Assembly: GCA_013360675.1 (NCBI GenBank)
Contig: JABWBB010000017.1
Span: 1-50,003, forward strand
DNA length: 50,003 nucleotides
Direction of reading: 5' to 3'
Source of the DNA: Phycisphaerales bacterium
GTDB lineage: Bacteria; Planctomycetota; Phycisphaerae; Phycisphaerales; UBA1924
Below the pieces are notes generated by a model. That model saw only the letters and a list, made by a program, of their open reading frames with translations. It was not told the DNA's origin and did no database searches. Numbering within the stretch: position 1 is the stretch's first letter; each line of letters starts with the position of its first letter. This document shows positions 45,016-50,003 of this stretch, in pieces. A program made the translations under genes and the position numbers.

Positions 45016-45564
45016 TTAGTCCGCGTGCTCGATGACCTTGCCCGTCGTGGGGAGCGCCCCCGGGCGGCCATCGTCCTGCACCTCGCCGCGCAGCGTCTCG
45101 ATCGCATGCGGCAGCAGATCGAGCAACGCCTCGAGATGCTCACTCGCCCCGCGCGGCGAGCCGGGCAGCGTGAGGATCAGCGTCCGCCCCGCTGCCCCGG
45201 AGATTCCCCGCGAAAGAAACGCCCGCGGCGTCTTGGCCATACAGCGCAATCGCGCCAGTTCCATCAGCCCCGGGTGCGGGCGGTCGATCACGCGCATCGC
45301 CGCCTCGGGGGTCACATCGCGCGGCGAGAGCCCCGTGCCCCCCGTCGTCACGATTAGGTCAATGCCCGCGGTGGGCTGTGACCACTCGCGCAGCACCGCG
45401 ACGATCCGGTCCTGCTCATCGGGCACGAGCCCGGTCAGCACGATCTGTGCGCCCAGGCGGCTGCGCAGGATCTCGCACAGCGCGGGGCCCGAGGTGTCGG
45501 TGGATTCGCCGCGCGACCCGCGGTCGCTCACCGTCAGCACGCCCGCGCGGATGGGGGCGCTCAT
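45016..45564 (-). CDS. mogA: Molybdopterin adenylyltransferase-like protein
   Basis: A 182-residue MogA/MoaB-family protein that activates molybdopterin by adenylation before Mo insertion. The N terminus RAGVLTVSDRGSRGESTDTSGPAL, read in two parts, is the family start; TTGGTGLSPRDVTPEA is the MPT-binding motif; the C terminus has LPGSPRGASEHLEALLDLLPH. Its ATG overlaps the moaC stop by four bases (ATGA on the minus strand), so the two are coupled. It converges on the molybdoenzyme operon, 21 bp from the chaperone stop, which fits cofactor supply for that enzyme. Confidence 0.95.
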   Translation of the reverse strand: MSAPIRAGVLTVSDRGSRGESTDTSGPALCEILRSRLGAQIVLTGLVPDEQDRIVAVLREWSQPTAGIDLIVTTGGTGLSPRDVTPEAAMRVIDRPHPGLMELARLRCMAKTPRAFLSRGISGAAGRTLILTLPGSPRGASEHLEALLDLLPHAIETLRGEVQDDGRPGALPTTGKVIEHAD

Positions 45565-46058
45565 AGTTTGTCCTTGGCGATGTACACGCCGCTGCGCCCG
45601 CCCCGCTTCTCGATCACGCGGACGCCCTCGATGACCATGGCCTTGTCGATGGCCTTGCCCATGTCGATGACGGTGAGGGCGGCGACGCAGACCGCCGTCA
45701 AGGCCTCCATCTCGACGCCGGTCTTGGCGTGCACGCGCACGCTGGCGCGGATCGCCACGCGCCCCTCTTCCAGCGTCGCCTGCACGTCGGCATGATCGAG
45801 CGGCAGCGAGTGGCACATGGGGATCAGCGCGTCGGTGCGCTTGGCGGCCATGATCCCCGCCAACCGCGCCACTTCTAACAGGTTCCCCTTGGCCAGCGTG
45901 TTCTCGCGGATGGCCAGGGCCAGTGGCGGGCTGATCCGGACAAACCCCTCCGCCACGGCGACGCGATCACTCGGGGCCTTGTCCCCCACATCGACCATGC
46001 GCGAGGCACCGTCGGGACCGACGTGGGACAGGCCGCTGGCGTGGGAATCCTGGGGCAT
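45561..46058 (-). CDS. moaC: Cyclic pyranopterin monophosphate synthase
   Basis: A 165-residue MoaC, which converts the MoaA product into cyclic pyranopterin monophosphate, the first stable molybdopterin precursor. The signature AAKRTDALIPMCHSLPLDHA is present, as is the second motif TGVEMEALTAVCVAALTVID, with MGKAIDKAMVIEGVRVIEK and GGRSG at the end. The N-terminal 18 residues are an extra stretch. moaA, moaD, moaE and moeA are not in the window. The gap to the divergent miaB start is 62 bp. Confidence 0.97.
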   Translation of the reverse strand: MPQDSHASGLSHVGPDGASRMVDVGDKAPSDRVAVAEGFVRISPPLALAIRENTLAKGNLLEVARLAGIMAAKRTDALIPMCHSLPLDHADVQATLEEGRVAIRASVRVHAKTGVEMEALTAVCVAALTVIDMGKAIDKAMVIEGVRVIEKRGGRSGVYIAKDKL

Positions 46059-46120
46059 GGGGCATTGTTCGCCCGAGAACAGCGCCGGGCGCGGGGAAAC
46101 ACGCCTCCTATCGTTGGTCC

Positions 46121-47767
46121 ATGCCCGGAGCGGTCTATCTCGAAACGTTCGGCTGCCAGATGAACGAACTCGACAGCGAGTTGGTCAGCGGGCAGTTGCG
46201 CGCCCTGGGCTATCAGTTCACGCCCGACCCTGAAGCGGCGGACATCGTTCTATACAATACCTGCTCGGTCCGCGAGCACGCCGAGCAGAAGGTCTGGTCG
46301 CGCCTGGGCGAACTGGCCGAGGCGAAGCGTGAGAAACCCGCCATGGTCGTGGGCGTGCTGGGGTGCATGGCCGAGCGTGACGGCGTGGCCCTCATCAACC
46401 GCATGCCGGTGGTCGACATTTTGTGCGGGCCGGGCGAACTCGACCGCCTGCCGGCCCTGCTCGACAACGCCGTGCGCACCCGGCGCAGCCTGGCTTCGGA
46501 ATCGCCCGAGGTCATGCGCGCCCACCGACGCCCGGTGGAGGAACGCTCGGCCCGCGAGGTGGCGCTGCAGGGGGGGGCCTCGCGGCGCAGTTCAACCCTC
46601 GCGGCGGCGGGCGACACGCTCGAACTGCTCGACCTCTCGCGCTCGATCTCGCCCCTCGACGACGACGGGCCCGTGAAGCGCTCGGCCTATGTCCGCATCA
46701 CCCGCGGGTGCAACAAGTTCTGCACGTACTGCGTGGTGCCTTTCACCCGCGGGGCCGAGATCCACCGCCCGCCCGAGCACATCATCGACGAATGCAAGCG
46801 CCTGGCCGACGCGGGCGTGGTCGAGATCACACTGCTGGGCCAGACGGTCAACCACTACCGTTTCGAACACGCCTCGGCGGTGACGGTCGGTGGCGTGGTG
46901 CAGCCGCAGAAGGGGCGTGCCTTCACCGGCGGGCACCGGCGCGATCCGCTGGCCGGGAGCCAGGTCACGACCTTCGCCGATCTGCTGCGCCGCATCCACG
47001 ATGAGGTGCCCTCGATCGCCCGGCTTCGGTTTGTCACGAGTTACCCGCGTGACTTTGGCGACGACGTGCTCGAGGTCATCCGCGATCACCCGCGGATCTG
47101 CCGCTATTTGCACGTGCCGGCCCAGACGGGCTCGGACCGCCTGTTGAAACTGATGAACCGGGGCTACGAGGTGGCGGAGTACATCGAGTTTCTCGATCGG
47201 GCCCGGGCATTCCTCCACCAGCCCCAGATCGGACGCCCGCTGATGGTTTCGGGCGATTTCATCGTCGGCTTCCCCACCGAGACACAGGAAGACTTCGAGG
47301 CCTCGGTGCGTCTGCTCGAACGGGCCCGCTATAAAAACTCCTTCATCTTCAAGTATTCGCCCCGCCCGGGGACGATCGCGATCGACAAGTTCGAGGACGA
47401 CGTGCCCGAGGCCATCAAACGCGAGCGCAACAACACGCTGCTGGGCGTGCAGACCCGCCTCAGCCACGAGATCTCGCTTGAGCAGATCGGCCTGACCTTT
47501 GACGTAATGGTCGAGGGGCTCTCGGTCAAGGAACGCAAGCGCCAGGCTCGCGGGCAGATCGCCCTCACGGTGCACGGCAAAGCCGCGCCGGGGCCACTGG
47601 TGCTCGACACCACGTCGCCCGAAATGGTCGCCCGAACCGACACCGACCTGATCGTGACCTTCCCCTGCCCCGCGGCCCACACGCCCGAGGCGCTGGCCGG
47701 CCGCATTCTCCGGGTGGCGATCACCGATGCCAACGCCCTGACGCTCAAAGGACAGGCGTTGATCTGA
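46121..47767 (+). CDS. miaB: tRNA-2-methylthio-N6-dimethylallyladenosine synthase
   Basis: A 548-residue methylthiotransferase that modifies A37 of tRNAs. The auxiliary cluster ligands are C12, C48 and C82; the radical-SAM motif is CNKFCTYC with C197, C201 and C204; a TRAM domain is at the C terminus. It is about 80-100 residues longer than typical MiaB. Extra sequence lies between the N-terminal and radical-SAM domains (about 118-185) and after NHYRFEHAS (about 247-285, basic and Gly-rich). The core motif IHRPPEHI and SYPRDF segments support MiaB rather than RimO. It starts 62 bp from divergent moaC. Confidence 0.94.
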   Translation: MPGAVYLETFGCQMNELDSELVSGQLRALGYQFTPDPEAADIVLYNTCSVREHAEQKVWSRLGELAEAKREKPAMVVGVLGCMAERDGVALINRMPVVDILCGPGELDRLPALLDNAVRTRRSLASESPEVMRAHRRPVEERSAREVALQGGASRRSSTLAAAGDTLELLDLSRSISPLDDDGPVKRSAYVRITRGCNKFCTYCVVPFTRGAEIHRPPEHIIDECKRLADAGVVEITLLGQTVNHYRFEHASAVTVGGVVQPQKGRAFTGGHRRDPLAGSQVTTFADLLRRIHDEVPSIARLRFVTSYPRDFGDDVLEVIRDHPRICRYLHVPAQTGSDRLLKLMNRGYEVAEYIEFLDRARAFLHQPQIGRPLMVSGDFIVGFPTETQEDFEASVRLLERARYKNSFIFKYSPRPGTIAIDKFEDDVPEAIKRERNNTLLGVQTRLSHEISLEQIGLTFDVMVEGLSVKERKRQARGQIALTVHGKAAPGPLVLDTTSPEMVARTDTDLIVTFPCPAAHTPEALAGRILRVAITDANALTLKGQALI

Positions 47768-47799
47768 AACCGGACAGGCCCAACGAGGAATCACTCGTC

Positions 47800-48297
47800 A
47801 TGACCCTGTCACTTCTCGTCATCCTGGGCGTCATCGGGCTGATCTTCGCCTCGGTGCCGGGCATTGTGCTGCACGTCTATCGACACGGGGCGCGGCGGGA
47901 CTGGTCGTTCCTGTACTTCATCGCGGGGATCGTGCTGATCTTTGCGTTTATCCCCGCGGCCATCGGACTTCAGGAAGGCGTCTGGAGCACAACACACCCG
48001 CTCTTCATCCTGTTCAGCGTTCTTGGCATGGCGGGCCTCCTCTGCCATGCGATCGGGTGGCGGTGTGCGCTGCGGCCGCGCCGCCCGGCGTCGGACTGCC
48101 CCGAGTGTGGTTACTCACGCGGACATGCCGCTGTTTGCCCCGAATGTGGCGCGAAGAACCTGGGCGATATCGACCCCTTCCGCCACGGGCTCAAGGCCGG
48201 CTTTGATCCTGCCGAGTGGGCACGCGCAGAACCCCACACGCGGGAGGGCACTACGCCCAAGTCCGCCGCACAGCCATATTCACCCAATGAACCCTGA
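47800..48297 (+). CDS. Three-TM membrane protein with zinc ribbon
   Basis: A 165-residue protein with three hydrophobic segments (about 2-24, 36-56 and 67-88), then a Cys4 zinc ribbon: CPECGYSRGHAAVCPECG (about 99-116), followed by a hydrophilic tail. The CPECGY..L/R...CPECG ribbon next to membrane segments is common in planctomycete proteins of unknown function. GAGGA is ten bases upstream of the ATG. It follows miaB by 32 bp and may be co-transcribed. Confidence 0.8.
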   Translation: MTLSLLVILGVIGLIFASVPGIVLHVYRHGARRDWSFLYFIAGIVLIFAFIPAAIGLQEGVWSTTHPLFILFSVLGMAGLLCHAIGWRCALRPRRPASDCPECGYSRGHAAVCPECGAKNLGDIDPFRHGLKAGFDPAEWARAEPHTREGTTPKSAAQPYSPNEP

Positions 48298-48342
48298 TAC
48301 CCGCACGCTACATCACTCTCGTTCGTGAGCAGGATCGGGCGT

Positions 48343-48660
48343 TCATGGCTCTGACAGGCGCGCGACCTCGATCCACGACGGGGCTTCATCCTTAAGGCCC
48401 ATGCGCTCACGTTCGAACACGATCGGCCCCTTGTGGCGCTCGATCACCCACAGCCCAAACGACCGTGTCTTCACGCCAGGGTCGGGGTCGGGCCCAAGAC
48501 TCGCGGTTTGGAATGTCGACGTCGTGAATCGGATACGGACCTGTCCGTTGGCCACTTGAACCTCGGTGGCGACTTCGCCGTCGCAGTTCACGCCATCACC
48601 GCGGAAGTAGCCCACGACGAAGTAGCAGGCGATATCAAGCCACTGCATCTCGCTGGGCAT
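48343..48660 (-). CDS. Hypothetical protein
   Basis: A 105-residue predicted protein that I do not recognise. Composition and alternating hydrophobicity look protein-like (for example LDIACYFVVGYFRGDGV, then FGLWVIERHKGPIVFERERM), which is why I keep it; it has no signal peptide or known motif. ATG 48660 is used; GTG 48675 and ATG 48648 are alternatives. It is isolated: it converges with the zinc-ribbon gene, with 45 bp between the stops. Function unknown. Confidence 0.5.
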   Translation of the reverse strand: MPSEMQWLDIACYFVVGYFRGDGVNCDGEVATEVQVANGQVRIRFTTSTFQTASLGPDPDPGVKTRSFGLWVIERHKGPIVFERERMGLKDEAPSWIEVARLSEP

Positions 48661-48675
48661 CGGGGGGCATGGCAC

Positions 48676-49144
48676 TCTGGCCAGGCCCCGGTGTTCACCG
48701 CGGCATCGTGACTATGTCGCTGACGACGTACCGTTTTGCCTCTCGAAAAGTGCGACACCGCGGCCAGACACTGACCGCTTCATCTCAAAGACCCGCAGCA
48801 TTTTGAACAAGCCGATTCATCCATGAGCCTCGGCATTACGGAGGGGTCAACCTCGATCCGTACCCGCGAGCCGTTTGCACTCCTGCATCATGATCCCCAG
48901 CAAGCGTGGAAGATGCCTCGGTCACGGGCACCACGACGTAGTCGCCGGCCTGTTTTTAGTGATTCAAGGCACATGACTCACGACTTCAGATGGCGTTCGC
49001 CTTTCATTCGTAGTCATCCGTATTCCCATGACTGCAGATTATTATCGTGAGTACATCATTCTGTGTTACGTTGCAGTTGTGGCAGCGCATGAGATCAGGC
49101 CACGTCATCCTCCTCGCGCGCTGCCGGAGCAACGGAGAGTTGTC
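48676..49144. other. Intergenic region of about 470 bp without a convincing gene
   Basis: No frame has protein-like composition on either strand. The second half (about 48960-49080) is AT-richer than the surroundings and probably holds the promoter of the following secreted protein. It carries three copies of ATGACT or its complement AGTCAT: 48973-48978, 49012-49017 and 49028-49033; the last two form an inverted repeat with a 10-base spacer. I saw no RNA gene. Confidence 0.5.
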
Positions 49145-49672
49145 ATGAATGCCTCGCGACTTGTCGGCATCGCAGCCATGGCCATGATCACCGCGGGCAC
49201 CACTCCCTCGGTCTTTGCCCAAGCCGAGCCCATCTTCTTGACGGCGGGCCCCGGCGTCGTCGGCACCCACCTCGAGTTCGTGAATACCGAGGGAACCGGC
49301 GGCTTTACCCAGTTCGCTCTTTTTGGGGCGGCCACCCATGCCGACTGGTCGCCACCCGATCCACCCGCCCTCCACACCTTGGTCATTGTCTTCGAATGGC
49401 GCATTGGTCCAGGCCCCGATCACGACTTCAGCAACTGGGCGCAGAGCCACGACTTCATCACCACGGTCGTGGGCGGAATGACGAATACCTTCTCGACCGA
49501 CACCTTCATCACGCCCGGCGCGTGGGATACCGTCGCGGTTCACCTGTATTGCGGATTCCCGATCACCGTGGCCGCAACATTCGACCATCGCTGGACGCCG
49601 GTCCCCGCAACCCCAAGCCTCGGAATCCTTGGCCTCGCTTCGCTCTGCACTTTGAGACGCAGACGTCGCTGA
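49145..49672 (+). CDS. Secreted protein with PEP-CTERM-like C-terminal tag
   Basis: A 175-residue protein with a signal peptide (NASRLVGIAAMAMITAGTTP, cleavage near VFAQA at about residue 27). The mature part is a beta-rich domain without a recognised family. The C terminus has the tripartite form of a short sorting tag: Pro-rich lead VPATPS, hydrophobic LGILGLASLCTL, then RRRRR. This resembles the planctomycete variants of PEP-CTERM signals, which are handled by exosortase-like systems. GGAGA is seven bases upstream of the ATG. No exosortase is in the window. Confidence 0.7.
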   Translation: MNASRLVGIAAMAMITAGTTPSVFAQAEPIFLTAGPGVVGTHLEFVNTEGTGGFTQFALFGAATHADWSPPDPPALHTLVIVFEWRIGPGPDHDFSNWAQSHDFITTVVGGMTNTFSTDTFITPGAWDTVAVHLYCGFPITVAATFDHRWTPVPATPSLGILGLASLCTLRRRRR

Positions 49673-49704
49673 CCACCACTGACTACGGGCCGCCTGCTTC
49701 TGGT

Positions 49705-50003
49705 TCACGACTCTTCGGTGAATCGCTCCCGCGCGCGCCGCTTGGCTGCTTGCAGTGGTGTTTCATCCGCCCCCATGCCGTGAGGCGTATCCGCCCGCGC
49801 GGGTCGTGTCTGTTCCGCTGGAGTCGGTGCACTCGTTGATGGTCTCGTGCCTGCCGTTTCGCCGGACGAACCCGACGAAGCCGCGCCCATCCCGGTACCA
49901 CGCAACTTCGCGGCACGGCGTGCATCCCTGGCCGCTCGGGCCAAAGCCATCGCGTCGGCCTCGCCCAGGGCGAGTTCGCCCCCGCCCACGCCCGCGGCCC
50001 GCT
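49705..50003 (-). CDS. C-terminal part of an unknown protein, cut by window end
   Basis: A minus-strand frame that is open to the window edge, so its 5' end is outside. The 98 visible residues are Ala/Arg-rich helical sequence (LGEADAMALARAARDARRA), a Ser/Thr/Pro/Gly linker, and a basic end (LQAAKRRARERFTEES). It is kept because the end of the frame looks like a natural C terminus, but it could be a chance open frame in GC-rich DNA. It converges with the secreted protein, 32 bp between stops. Confidence 0.4.
   Translation of the reverse strand, partial: RAAGVGGGELALGEADAMALARAARDARRAAKLRGTGMGAASSGSSGETAGTRPSTSAPTPAEQTRPARADTPHGMGADETPLQAAKRRARERFTEES

Noticed and set aside
1..50003. CRISPR arrays, tRNA or rRNA genes, insertion sequences, prophage genes
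   Set aside because: No direct-repeat arrays, cloverleaf-like sequences, transposase or phage genes were found on reading both strands; a covariance-model and repeat search would be needed to exclude short ones.

Overview
This window is high-GC chromosomal DNA whose genes point to Planctomycetota, probably the Phycisphaerae. That assignment is an inference. It rests on the typical planctomycete families present (two-domain DUF1080 protein, 3-TM protein with a CPECGY zinc ribbon, short PEP-CTERM-like C-terminal tag, MiaB with extra insertions, TPR lipoprotein in the infB operon) and on the GC bias. No rRNA, tRNA, insertion sequence, prophage or CRISPR array was seen.

Layout. (1) 1-9435, plus strand: a translation and ribosome-assembly operon with infB (5' end outside the window), ylxP, rbfA, a degenerate HhH-GPD (endonuclease III-like) gene, a 1200-residue TPR lipoprotein, yebC and a UMF1-type MFS transporter. 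Most junctions are a few bases or overlap. (2) 9544-15402: recO on minus, then a plus-strand trio of dehydratase, acyl carrier protein and dehydratase, a fused aroD-aroE gene on minus, a VOC-fold protein, and a divergent SbtA-type bicarbonate transporter / small beta-carbonic-anhydrase-like pair. (3) 15462-20381, minus: rpmE, an SGNH hydrolase and cobalamin-dependent metH. (4) 20498-28960, plus: a secreted YHS-type protein, then a metal-efflux locus with a His/Cys-rich small protein, a CzcC/CzcB/CzcA-type RND system and a GHAHG lipoprotein, closed by a strong terminator. (5) 28982-36976: DUF1080 lipoprotein (minus); VIT/vWA protein, OmpR-type regulator and histidine kinase (plus); NAD kinase and a phosphoribosyltransferase (minus).

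(6) 37078-46058 is the most interesting part. It holds a periplasmic type II DMSO-reductase-family operon that resembles the nitrite oxidoreductase (NXR) of Nitrospira and anammox bacteria. A near-perfect 20-bp palindrome is followed by a lipoprotein that fuses a di-heme cytochrome c to a heme-b gamma subunit, a TAT-exported NxrA/NarG-like catalytic subunit, an unknown 121-residue protein, an NxrB-like four-cluster ferredoxin subunit and a TorD/NarJ-type chaperone. The molybdenum-cofactor genes mogA and moaC converge on it from the other strand. The likely electron path is Mo-bisPGD to FeS clusters to heme b to heme c, all outside the cytoplasmic membrane. Sequence alone cannot say whether the enzyme oxidises nitrite, reduces nitrate or uses another substrate.

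(7) 46121-50003: miaB, the zinc-ribbon membrane protein, a small hypothetical gene, about 480 bp of apparently non-coding DNA, a secreted protein with a PEP-CTERM-like tail, and the C-terminal part of an unknown minus-strand gene cut by the window end.
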